In this document: positions 16,343-23,956 of the stretch, one piece after another
How positions within the stretch are numbered: the stretch's first letter is position 1
How the letters are laid out: every line of letters starts with the position of its first letter
DNA from: Acidobacteriaceae bacterium
GTDB lineage: Bacteria; Acidobacteriota; Terriglobia; Bryobacterales; Bryobacteraceae
Length of the DNA stretch: 64,000 nucleotides
Direction of reading: 5' to 3'
Assembly (NCBI GenBank): GCA_019240405.1
Contig: JAFAYL010000038.1
Coordinates: forward strand, 1-64,000
The notes under the pieces: generated by a model
The model's database searches: none
What the model saw: only the letters and a program-made list of their open reading frames with translations
What the model was told of the DNA's origin: nothing
Made by a program: the position numbers and the translations under genes

Positions 16343-17554
16343 ATGAAATCGACGCGAAAGGCTTTTATTGACGCAACGCTCACGTCTATCGCCACATGCA
16401 TTTTTTCACTGTGCATCGTGGCAGTACTCACAACTTCAGTTCGGTCGTTCGCGCAAGAGAGCCCAAAGAACGACACCCGTTACGAACCGAAAATCATTGA
16501 ATTCAGCGCTCCGGACGCCGGCACGGTATCCTCGGCCGGGTGCGGTGGCTATTGCGGGACTTTCGCTTATGCCGCGAACGATGGAGGAGTGACTGTGGGT
16601 TACTACACAGACAAAAAGGCCGTTGCCCACGGCTTTCTGCGCAGTCCGGATGGCGACATTACTTCCTTCGACGCTCCCGGAGCCAGCCTAGGGCCCGGGC
16701 AGGGCACATTTGGCTACTCGACCAACGACAAAGGCGCGATCACGGGGGAGTTCGTGGATTCCAAATACGCCGCTCACGGCTTTGTGCGGGAACCCTGCGG
16801 TACCTTCAAAACATTCGACGCTCCCGACGCAGGTACAGGAGCCTACCAGGGCACGGTTCCCCAAGCCATTAACCCGGCGGGCGAGGTGGACGGATTCTAC
16901 ACTGACGGCAATGGTGTGTCTCACGGCTTCCTTCGCACTCCCGACGGTGTAATCACGACCTTCGATGTTCCGAGTGCGGGCACAATTACGATTCCCTTAG
17001 CCATAAACCCGGCCGGGGCGATCACCGGATACTACTTTGACACCAGCAATGTGTATCACGGCTTTCTGCGCACCCCCGACGGCGTTATCACCTCACTTGA
17101 CGCGCCCGGTGCAGGCAGCAACTTTCAGGGCACTTTTGCTCTGGCCATCAACCCGGAAGGGGCCATCACCGGATACGACATTGATGCCGGCAACGTATAT
17201 CACGCATTTCTCCGCGCGCATGACGGCAGCTTCACACTTTTCGAGGCTCCAGGCGCGGGCACGGGCAACGAACAGGGCACCCAGGCCTATTTCCTCAACG
17301 GAGCCGCCACCATTACCGGGTCATACATTGACGCGAATAACGTCTCCCACGGCTTTGTCCGCTATCCGGACGGCGCGCTCGCGACGTTTGATGCTCCGGA
17401 TGCTGGCCATATTGGTGACCAGAACCCTATCCAGGGTACCGATCCTCAGTTCATAAACGCATCCGGCATGATCGCTGGATACTACTTCGATGACAAGAAT
17501 GTGAGTCACGGCTTTCTGCGCACTGCGGATCACCGGTGTTCGCAGAAAGATTGA
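16343..17554 (+). CDS. Secreted HAF-type repeat protein
   Basis: A 403-residue protein from ATG 16343, with AGGAG at 16331-16335 upstream; an in-frame ATG at 16250 has no ribosome-binding site. Signal peptide about 1-37 (CIFSLCIVAVLTTSVRSFAQ). Eight or so repeats follow of the form AINPAGAITGYY-x-D, then NVYHGFLRTPDGVIT-x-x-DAPGAG, the HAF extracellular repeat. It is related to the reverse-strand protein at 1641-2501 but the repeats are more regular here. Probably a surface or secreted propeller. Preceded by motif copy 3. Confidence 0.9.
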   Translation: MKSTRKAFIDATLTSIATCIFSLCIVAVLTTSVRSFAQESPKNDTRYEPKIIEFSAPDAGTVSSAGCGGYCGTFAYAANDGGVTVGYYTDKKAVAHGFLRSPDGDITSFDAPGASLGPGQGTFGYSTNDKGAITGEFVDSKYAAHGFVREPCGTFKTFDAPDAGTGAYQGTVPQAINPAGEVDGFYTDGNGVSHGFLRTPDGVITTFDVPSAGTITIPLAINPAGAITGYYFDTSNVYHGFLRTPDGVITSLDAPGAGSNFQGTFALAINPEGAITGYDIDAGNVYHAFLRAHDGSFTLFEAPGAGTGNEQGTQAYFLNGAATITGSYIDANNVSHGFVRYPDGALATFDAPDAGHIGDQNPIQGTDPQFINASGMIAGYYFDDKNVSHGFLRTADHRCSQKD

Positions 17555-17613
17555 AAAACGGAAACAGCATCAGGGTAAGGGAATAGTTTAACGATGCGTT
17601 CCAGGCCGCTAAA

Positions 17614-17634
17614 CCTACACAAGTATGCGGTGAC
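17614..17634 (+). promoter_or_regulatory. Conserved 21-bp intergenic motif, copy 4
   Basis: Carries AG at the variable pair and TATGCGG, and matches the consensus at all other positions. It is 59 bases after the HAF gene stop and 75 bases before the ATG at 17710. Downstream it shares ATAAATCGCTCA-like sequence with copies 2 and 5. Confidence 0.7.
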
Positions 17635-17709
17635 GGGCGGGCATAAATCGCTCATTCTTCCTATTAAGCAGGAAAACAAGCCTGCTGAAATTCATCAGGA
17701 GAGATTTTT

Positions 17710-18699
17710 ATGAAGAACCTCGGATCTTCCAGGGGGACAGGGAAATCGATCATCGGGATTCTGGCCTTCTTGATCTCCGCGCCAGCGCTGTATAGCGCCG
17801 CCGCAAGCGATCCGCTCATCGACAGCGTCGACGTGAATTACAACGCTAACACCTTGACAATTTCCGGCTCCAACTTGCTCGGATACTACGGTGCCGGTGT
17901 CTTTTCGGTTTCGCTGCCAAATACGAATCTGACGGTGAGCTCCGACTCGCCCACATCGATCGTTGCGAGCTTCCCCGCCGGGCAGCCGCCAAGCAGTTTC
18001 GCGCCTGGAGACTACAGGCTCACCGTGGTGTTCAAGAAAGCGAATGGGACGGCTGATGCAGCAGCGGGACACGAAGCGAATTTCGACGTGACGCTGGGAG
18101 CCGTTGGTCCTGCAGGACCGGCGGGACCCCCAGGGGCGCAAGGGCAGCCAGGAGCACAAGGTCCCGCAGGGCCACCCGGACCAGCAAGGCCGAACCCGTT
18201 GGCTGTTGCTCTTCTGCGCTGGTATCCAGCCAACCAGACGGCGAGCTTTAGTGTCGGAAACGCGCCAGTGGGCATTGTCTTTGACGGTTCCAACGTATGG
18301 GTCGCGAACCTAAATGACAACACTGTTACGAAGCTGCGGGCTAGCGATGGCTCGGTGGTGGGAACGTTTGCTATTGGGGCGGCACCTGGAAGTATTGCCT
18401 TCGACGGCGTCAATATTTGGGTTACCAGCTATGGCAGCAACAACGTCGCGGAGCTGCGGGCCAGCGACGGCACGGTGTTAGGGACGTTTGGCGTCGGAAG
18501 CTACCCGGAGGGGATTGCGTTTGACGGTGTCAACCTTTGGGTCGCGAACGGTCAAAGCAACAACGTTACGGAGCTGCGGGCCAGCGACGGCACGCTGCTA
18601 GGAACGTTTGCCGCCGGAAGCAACCCAGGTAACGTCGCGTTCGATGGCGCGAACATCTGGGTAACGAACCTCCGAAGCAACACCGTGAGCAAGTTGTAA
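17710..18699 (+). CDS. Secreted IPT / collagen-like / propeller-repeat protein
   Basis: A 329-residue protein with a signal peptide (about 1-35), an IPT/TIG-like beta domain (about 38-130), a perfect collagen-like Gly-X-Y tract at residues 133-158 (GPAGPAGPPGAQ and onward), and four 40-residue NHL/YVTN-like blades at about 177-329 (IAFDGVNIWVTS, NNVAELRASDGTVLGTF). The blades are repeated at DNA level with a strict 120-bp period. Four blades are fewer than a closed propeller usually needs, so it may oligomerise (perhaps through the collagen tract) or be shortened by repeat loss. An AGGAG lies about 8 bases before the ATG. Preceded by motif copy 4. Confidence 0.87.
   Translation: MKNLGSSRGTGKSIIGILAFLISAPALYSAAASDPLIDSVDVNYNANTLTISGSNLLGYYGAGVFSVSLPNTNLTVSSDSPTSIVASFPAGQPPSSFAPGDYRLTVVFKKANGTADAAAGHEANFDVTLGAVGPAGPAGPPGAQGQPGAQGPAGPPGPARPNPLAVALLRWYPANQTASFSVGNAPVGIVFDGSNVWVANLNDNTVTKLRASDGSVVGTFAIGAAPGSIAFDGVNIWVTSYGSNNVAELRASDGTVLGTFGVGSYPEGIAFDGVNLWVANGQSNNVTELRASDGTLLGTFAAGSNPGNVAFDGANIWVTNLRSNTVSKL
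18238..18697 (+). repeat. Tandem DNA repeat, 120-bp period, inside the propeller gene
   Basis: Near-identical segments recur exactly every 120 bases; for example GAGCTGCGGGCCAGCGACGG occurs at 18451 and 18571, with a diverged copy at 18331. Each unit encodes one 40-residue blade. High nucleotide identity between the last units indicates recent duplication or gene conversion, and possible copy-number variation. Confidence 0.85.
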
Positions 18700-18801
18700 A
18701 GGCGATTGTCAGGCGGTTGAGAAATAGATGACTCAAGATCCGAGGCAGTCGCCCAAAAGCTCTGCGCAGCCGGATCGTTCCATAATGCCGCCAGCCGCGA
18801 T

Positions 18802-18822
18802 CCTACACAAATGTGCGGTGAC
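18802..18822 (+). promoter_or_regulatory. Conserved 21-bp intergenic motif, copy 5
   Basis: Has AA at the variable pair, giving CACAAATGTG, the exact reverse complement of the CACATTTGTG core in copies 1 and 2. It lies 102 bases after the propeller gene and 134 bases before the ATG at 18957. Its downstream GTGAATCACTTA resembles copies 2 and 4. Confidence 0.7.
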
Positions 18823-18956
18823 GCGCGCGCGTGAATCACTTACTTTGTCAAGCAGAGAGGAAATCACGCCTGCTTGAGTTCTGACGCGATGACTTAGGGA
18901 CTTCGTTATGAAAAGCACATTTGAAGTGCGGAGAAATGGTTCTTAGGAGGTCTAGC

Positions 18957-19655
18957 ATGACACGAATGAAAAAGAATTTGTTGGTTGTTGCCATTCTGGC
19001 AGTTCTCGGCATCGTCGGATCGGCCATGCAGAAGGCTCAACCAGCCGTTGCTAAACCCGCATTACCTAGCATTCCAGTGACAGTGACTAGCCCCCTGCCT
19101 ATGCCTGTCTCCGGAACCCTATCGGCGCAGCAGAGCGGAACGTGGAATGTGGGAATTAATGGGACGCCCAACGTGAACATCGCGAATTCACCCACCGTGA
19201 ATCTCGCTAGCTCCGCTGCTGCGCCGTTCTTCGTCCGGAATGTCGATGATCCCGGCCGAATTCCGTATCAAGCAACCGTAACCGGAACCCCAGTTTGCAG
19301 CAGCAACAACAGTTGCTCCTGGTCTTTTCCCGCGATACTCGCCAATCACCGTCTGGTTCTCGAACACGTATCGGGAATTCTTACTCTTACTCAAGCTCCG
19401 CAAGGTGTTAATGATGCAATCCAAGTGTCAAACGGAAACCAAATCGGCACTTATTTCCCTGTCCCGCCATTTCCGGCGGGAAATACCAACGTTGCGTTTG
19501 ATCAACTGGTGCTGCTCTGGGTCGACGGCGGCACATCGCTCAGCCTTTACCCGATAGGTAACTTCGGGACGAGCCCTCCAGAGGCCGCGATTACCGTGAC
19601 TGGCTATCTTCTCGATTGCTCCGCCGGGCCTTGCGCACCGATTTTCCAGCAATGA
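18957..19655 (+). CDS. Secreted protein of unknown function
   Basis: A 232-residue protein from ATG 18957, with a perfect AGGAGG at 18945-18950. The N-terminus has a Lys-rich start and a hydrophobic helix (about 6-20, LLVVAILAVLGIVGSAM), so it is exported or anchored. The body is beta-rich and Pro/Ser/Asn-rich with short repeats (VTVTSPLPMPVSG, GTPNVNIANSPTVNLA) and two Cys pairs (CSSNNSC near the middle; CSAGPC at the C-terminus) suited to disulfides. No family recognised. It is the last member of the motif-fronted set; no copy of the motif follows it. Confidence 0.82.
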   Translation: MTRMKKNLLVVAILAVLGIVGSAMQKAQPAVAKPALPSIPVTVTSPLPMPVSGTLSAQQSGTWNVGINGTPNVNIANSPTVNLASSAAAPFFVRNVDDPGRIPYQATVTGTPVCSSNNSCSWSFPAILANHRLVLEHVSGILTLTQAPQGVNDAIQVSNGNQIGTYFPVPPFPAGNTNVAFDQLVLLWVDGGTSLSLYPIGNFGTSPPEAAITVTGYLLDCSAGPCAPIFQQ

Positions 19656-19766
19656 TCGACTCTGCCCGGCGTAATCGGCTGGCGCTTCTCGTGTGACTCG
19701 ATTTCATGCTGCCGTTTTAGACGAAGCCGAAGGAGTAATGAATCCGCGATCCGATAGCATGAAATC

Positions 19767-20624
19767 TTGAAAATCGGATCTGTTCTTCTAATCCTTGCGG
19801 CTCAGCTCGCGAGTGCTCAGCAGCCACACGTAGTAACGGCCCGGCAAGTTGTGGGCTTGATCCAGCAGCACGTCGGCGTTCCATGGCGCGCCAAAACCGT
19901 CGACACGTTCAAAGCGGGAGATCCCGATACGCCGGTCACCGGAATTGCAACGACAATGATGGCGACTTTCGACGTATTAAAACGGGCAGCGGCTCAGAAC
20001 GCGAACCTGATCATTACACACGAGCCGACCTTCTATAACCACGAGGATCAAACAGCATCCTTCCAAGCCGCGAGTGATCCGGTATGGCGCGACAAGGAAG
20101 CATTCATAAAGGAGCACCACCTCGTGGTCTGGCGATTTCACGATCACTGGCACTTGCATCAGCCCGACGGAATTTTGAGCGGAATGGCGCATGCGCTCGA
20201 TTGGGAAAAATATCAGAGCGCCAGCACGCCGAATCTCTTTGTATTACCTCGTCAATCGGTGCATGACCTGGCGGCAAGCATCAAAGAACGAATCGGAATC
20301 AAAATTCTTCGAGCCGTTGGCGATCCCGCCATGCAGGTGACACGCATCGCGCTTGTGCCGGGTGCAGCCGGTACCGAGACGCATCTCAAATTCCTGAGGC
20401 GCGACGATGTGGAAGTGCTCGTCATCGGCGAAGTTCCGGAATGGGAAACCATCGAGTATGTCGCCGATGCCGCTGCCGAAGGCAAACCAAAAGCTCTCAT
20501 TCTCATGGGCCACATTCCATCCGAGCAAGCGGGGATGGAAAACTGCGCGGAGTGGCTGAAGACGTTTATCCAAGGAGTGCCGATAATTTTTGTCCCGACA
20601 GCCGAGCCTTTCTGGACTCCGTAA
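19767..20624 (+). CDS. Nif3-like dinuclear metal-centre protein, exported form
   Basis: A 285-residue protein of the NIF3 family (GTP cyclohydrolase I type 2 homologues; exact activity generally unsettled). Metal-site motifs are IITHEPTFYNHED (about 75-87) and the C-terminal region MGHIPSEQAGMENCAEWL. Unlike typical Nif3 proteins it begins with a signal peptide (about 1-17, GSVLLILAAQLASA), so it probably works outside the cytoplasm. TTG start at 19767. It is not linked to the motif-bearing genes before it. Convergent with the reductase-like gene that follows. Confidence 0.86.
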   Translation: MKIGSVLLILAAQLASAQQPHVVTARQVVGLIQQHVGVPWRAKTVDTFKAGDPDTPVTGIATTMMATFDVLKRAAAQNANLIITHEPTFYNHEDQTASFQAASDPVWRDKEAFIKEHHLVVWRFHDHWHLHQPDGILSGMAHALDWEKYQSASTPNLFVLPRQSVHDLAASIKERIGIKILRAVGDPAMQVTRIALVPGAAGTETHLKFLRRDDVEVLVIGEVPEWETIEYVADAAAEGKPKALILMGHIPSEQAGMENCAEWLKTFIQGVPIIFVPTAEPFWTP

Positions 20625-20641
20625 AAACCGCCAGTAAGCGT

Positions 20642-21185
20642 TCAGGACCGTCGCTTGGATTTGGTGCGGGCGCGCTCGTATTTAAGCGTGATTAGGCCTC
20701 TTGAAAACGTCTTGTTCTCGATCAGCTCGAGATTACGCTGCGGGAAGCCGGCGGGAAAGAGCGGGATGCCTTCGCCAAGTAAGACGGGAACAATGCCGAG
20801 ATAGAGCTCGTCGACCAAGTCTGCTTTCAAAAAGTCGCGTGCAAGTTCGCCGCCGCCCATGAGCCAGATGTCCTTGCCGCGCCGTTTTCGGAGGCTGCCA
20901 ACAAGTTTCGAAGGCGATTCGTTCACGAAAATGACGCCATCTCGTTCACCAGGCGCTTCGGAGCGTGAAAAAAACGTAGTTCTCCTGGAACGGGCTGCTG
21001 AATGAACCCCCTGCCAGCTTGCGGCCGGCATCGAGTGTCTTCCGGCCCATGATCGCCGTATCGACAGTCTTCATAAACGGACCCATGGAGTAGTCCTTAG
21101 GCATAAACAGAAAGTCGACAGCGCCATTCAGACGGGCGATATAGCCATCGAGGCTGATTCCAAGACCTAGAACGACTTTGCGCAT
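20642..21185 (-). pseudogene. Dihydrofolate reductase-like (RibD C-terminal-like) protein, frameshifted
   Basis: The N-terminal part starts at 21185 (MRKVVLGLGISLDGYIA, IMGRKTLDAGRK), and the C-terminal part lies in another frame (RSEAPGERDGVIFVN, DIWLMGGGELARDFL, VDELYLGIVPVLLGEG). Together they form one complete protein of about 180 residues in the DHFR-like / RibD_C family of NAD(P)H reductases. The break falls in a run of seven A (plus strand, 20968-20974); six A would restore the frame through the segment NYVFSRSEA. It could be a sequencing error or a slippage-prone real lesion. No substrate can be named. Convergent with the Nif3-like gene. Confidence 0.8.
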
Positions 21186-21197
21186 AATTTTGGGTAA

Positions 21198-22058
21198 TTG
21201 GCTGGAGATGTATTATACGTTCGGTCAAACGAAAAAGTGCGAACTGCGATCCGAGCTTGCGCAGCTCTTGTCTCGATAGCCGTCATATATTCAGTGCTTC
21301 ACGGCTTCACAGCGCGGTACGTCTACTATCCGATGCGATATCCGCAGGGCGATTGGGACTTGCGGGAAAGAGTAGGTGCTGAGGAACGCTGGTTCCAAGC
21401 GGCCGACGGAACAAAGCTGAATGCCTGGTGGTTTCCGAAACCTGCCGCACACTTTGCGACCGTCTTTCTGCACGGCAACGCCGGCAATCTGACCCATCGC
21501 ATCAATCACGCGCAGGCGATCCTCACGGCCGGATCAGCCTTTCTCGTAGTTGATTATCGCGGATATGGCAAGAGCGAAGGCCGGCCGAGTGAGCGCGGGC
21601 TTTACGAAGATGCGGAGGCTGGTTACGAGGAGCTGATGAAGCTCGGGTATACGCCGGAGCGCATCATCGCGCAGGGAGAATCACTCGGCACCGCCGTCGC
21701 TGTGAATCTCGCGGCTCGCAAATCGTGTGCTGGACTGGTTCTCGAGTCGCCGCTCATGTCCGCTGGCAAGGTTGCGGCAAGGGTGGTGCCGTTTTTTGGC
21801 CCGCTGCTCATACGCGGCTACGATACGTACGCCCAAATCTCGCGCGTAAACGTTCCAGTGATGGTGATCCATGGTGAAGCGGACGAAATCGTACCGTTCT
21901 CGCAAGGCCGCGCTGTCTTTGAAGCTGCACGCGAACCGAAGCAGTTCTGGGGAGTGCCGGGCGCGCATCATAACGATCTGCTCGATACTGCGGGGCAAGC
22001 TTACGTGGAGCGCTTGCGGAAGTTCTATGAACAACTGCGCGCGAGCGCTACCGAGTAG
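21198..22058 (+). CDS. Alpha/beta hydrolase (BEM46-like), membrane-anchored
   Basis: A 286-residue serine hydrolase. An N-terminal hydrophobic helix (about 16-36) likely anchors it, followed by the oxyanion segment VFLHGNAGNLTHR, the strand VVDYRGYGKSEG, the nucleophile elbow GESLG (about residue 157), the acid in HGEADEIVPF, and the catalytic His in GAHHNDLL. This is the BEM46/ABHD13-like pattern. Substrate unknown. TTG 21198 is the first start; GTG codons slightly downstream are possible. It is divergent from the reductase gene and its 3-prime end overlaps the convergent hydrolase by 11 bases. Confidence 0.9.
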   Translation: MAGDVLYVRSNEKVRTAIRACAALVSIAVIYSVLHGFTARYVYYPMRYPQGDWDLRERVGAEERWFQAADGTKLNAWWFPKPAAHFATVFLHGNAGNLTHRINHAQAILTAGSAFLVVDYRGYGKSEGRPSERGLYEDAEAGYEELMKLGYTPERIIAQGESLGTAVAVNLAARKSCAGLVLESPLMSAGKVAARVVPFFGPLLIRGYDTYAQISRVNVPVMVIHGEADEIVPFSQGRAVFEAAREPKQFWGVPGAHHNDLLDTAGQAYVERLRKFYEQLRASATE

Positions 22059-22842
22059 GCTGCGACCGTTTTCCTGCCGAGAGGAACTGGAGTACGAGAT
22101 CATTGAAAACCTCTGGACGCTCGCACATGAAGACATGCCCAGCGCGCGGCACGATGCGAAGGCAACTCTGCGGTATCGCCTTGCGCAGGGGTTCTGCAAG
22201 CTTCACCGGGACCATCACGTCGCGCTCACCCCAGATCAGCAGACACGGCGCTGTGATCGTACATAATTCGCGATGAAAGTTTTGATGTACCTCCATGCCG
22301 AGAAGCTCGTGAGCCGAGCGGAAGAGTGTGACGGGGCCGGCACGTGCCGTGTCCCATAGTAAGCGGGGGATGAATCGCAGCCGCGTGTAGAAGGCAGCGC
22401 GCATCACTGGGGAGAGATGGGAGGCAAGGGTCGTGCGTGAGAGGCCGATTGAAGGCGCAGCCAGGATGAGACGGTCCACCTTTTCAGGCCACCGCGCGGC
22501 GAACATGGCTGCTATCAAGCCACCCATTGAGTGCCCGAGGATCGATACTCGATCAAGATCTAGCGCAGCGAGAAAGGAGGCGAGCCACTCCGGGCCCGAC
22601 GCAATTGAGAATTCGCTCTTTAAACGGCGCGATGCTCCGAAACCGGGAAGATCGACCAGATACACGGAAAAATTCTGACTCAAGGCGGGAACGTTGCGGT
22701 CCCACCAAGCGCTCGAGCCGGCGAGGCCGTGAATTAATAGAAGTGGGTCGCCAGAGCCATAAACCTCGTACCGCACGAGCGCGGAACCTACCTGTACGGT
22801 TCGGCTTCTTGCGCCATTGAGAGAGTAGGGAGGTGGCTTCAT
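22048..22842 (-). CDS. Alpha/beta hydrolase
   Basis: A 264-residue cytosolic hydrolase with HGLAGSSAWWD (about 39-49), the nucleophile motif GHSMGG (Ser about 104), an acid in IWGERDVMVPVKLA and the catalytic His in RAGHVFMCERPE. This is the standard fold of esterases, epoxide hydrolases and C-C hydrolases; sequence alone does not fix the substrate. It begins 3 bases after the stop of the M28 peptidase gene on the same strand, so the two are co-transcribed. Its end overlaps the end of the opposite-strand hydrolase. Confidence 0.9.
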   Translation of the reverse strand: MKPPPYSLNGARSRTVQVGSALVRYEVYGSGDPLLLIHGLAGSSAWWDRNVPALSQNFSVYLVDLPGFGASRRLKSEFSIASGPEWLASFLAALDLDRVSILGHSMGGLIAAMFAARWPEKVDRLILAAPSIGLSRTTLASHLSPVMRAAFYTRLRFIPRLLWDTARAGPVTLFRSAHELLGMEVHQNFHRELCTITAPCLLIWGERDVMVPVKLAEPLRKAIPQSCLRIVPRAGHVFMCERPEVFNDLVLQFLSAGKRSQPTR

Positions 22843-22845
22843 ACT

Positions 22846-23720
22846 TCAGCGTGATGCCAGATCGCGAATGATCGCAGCGATGCCGGTAACTGCGCGGGTC
22901 AAGCGATCATAATCGAGCTTGTCTGGAGTGTCTTGCGCTGTGTGATAGTACGGATACCGAAACGGCGCAGTATCGGTGAGCATGAGCGCCGGATAGCCGA
23001 ACTGCCAAAACGACCAGTGATCTGACCATCCGACGCCGGGTATTACCGCAGGAGCAGCGGCGCCGGCGGCCGGGAGCGAAGTTGCACGGCGAAAACTTTT
23101 GAGCGCGCGCCGCAAAAGCGGAGCTGAGCGAAATTGGCTGCAAAACCGAGGAAATCGCCGCGATCCGGATAGCCTGGATGAAAGCCGATCGGATACCTTT
23201 GGCTGCCAGGCTTGTCGGAATAATAGCCGATAGTCTCGAGTGAGAGCATCGCTGCGATCTTTTCATTTTGATCACGGCAGCGCTTCGCATAAACGTAACT
23301 GCCCATCAATGGAGTTTGGAAATACGGCGGCTCTTCGTTTACAAAGAAGAGCCAACGGACGTGGCTCGTGAGATTGCCAGCGAATTGCCGGGCTAGCTCC
23401 AGAGTTGCGGCGATTCCACTCCCATTGTCGTTTGCGCCGGGCAGACCTCCCGCCGTATCGTAGTGAGCACCCACAATGATGGTTCTGTTTCGCTGGTCCG
23501 GGCGGGCTCGTTCTGATTCGATATTGTCGAAGGCTTGACCGCGAATCTGATACGTCTGCCGCGCGGGCGTGTAACCAAATGACCGCAGTTGCGCCTCGAT
23601 GTAGCTCGCTGCTCTCTGAAGATTCGCATACTTCTGCGCATCGCGCCCACCGATATCGCCGGCTAGCACCTGAACGTGCTTGCGAAGGCGATCTCTGGCA
23701 TCGAGCTCGAGGCTTGTCAA
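22846..23720 (-). pseudogene. M28-family zinc aminopeptidase, frameshifted
   Basis: From TTG 23720 the first part shows a typical M28 domain: GAHYDTAGGLPGANDNGSG (zinc His and Asp), NEEPPYF (catalytic and ligand Glu) and LETIGYYS. After about 23132 the frame breaks, and the family sequence resumes in another frame (LLRRALKSFRRAT, GWSDHWSFWQFGYPALMLTDTA, and YYHTAQDT with the last zinc His) to the stop at 22846. Adding one base to the AAATT tract at 23131-23133 gives a continuous protein of about 291 residues with all five metal ligands. Likely a sequence error or recent inactivation. It has no obvious signal peptide in this frame and heads an operon with the hydrolase. Confidence 0.8.
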
Positions 23721-23956
23721 GATGCTTTAACGGTAACGGATTCGAGCTCAGAAAGGTCTACACTCAAGCTCGTTTAAGGAGACTTTACATTCGATGCGGC
23801 GTTGCGAATTTATCGAAAGCTTGCTCGCTGCGGTGAAGGATTGGCTCAATCACCCGCGTTTTCGGCAATCACTCTGAAAATTGCGGAAGGTGATTTACAT
23901 TTGCGCTGAAAGAGTGTTATTTTCGAAGCGTTCTCAGAAATAGTACAAAAAGGTTA

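Noticed and set aside
11246-18822. Interpreting the 21-bp motif as a CRISPR repeat or transposon end
   Set aside because: Spacing is kilobases, always at gene borders, without spacers, transposase or target-site duplications.
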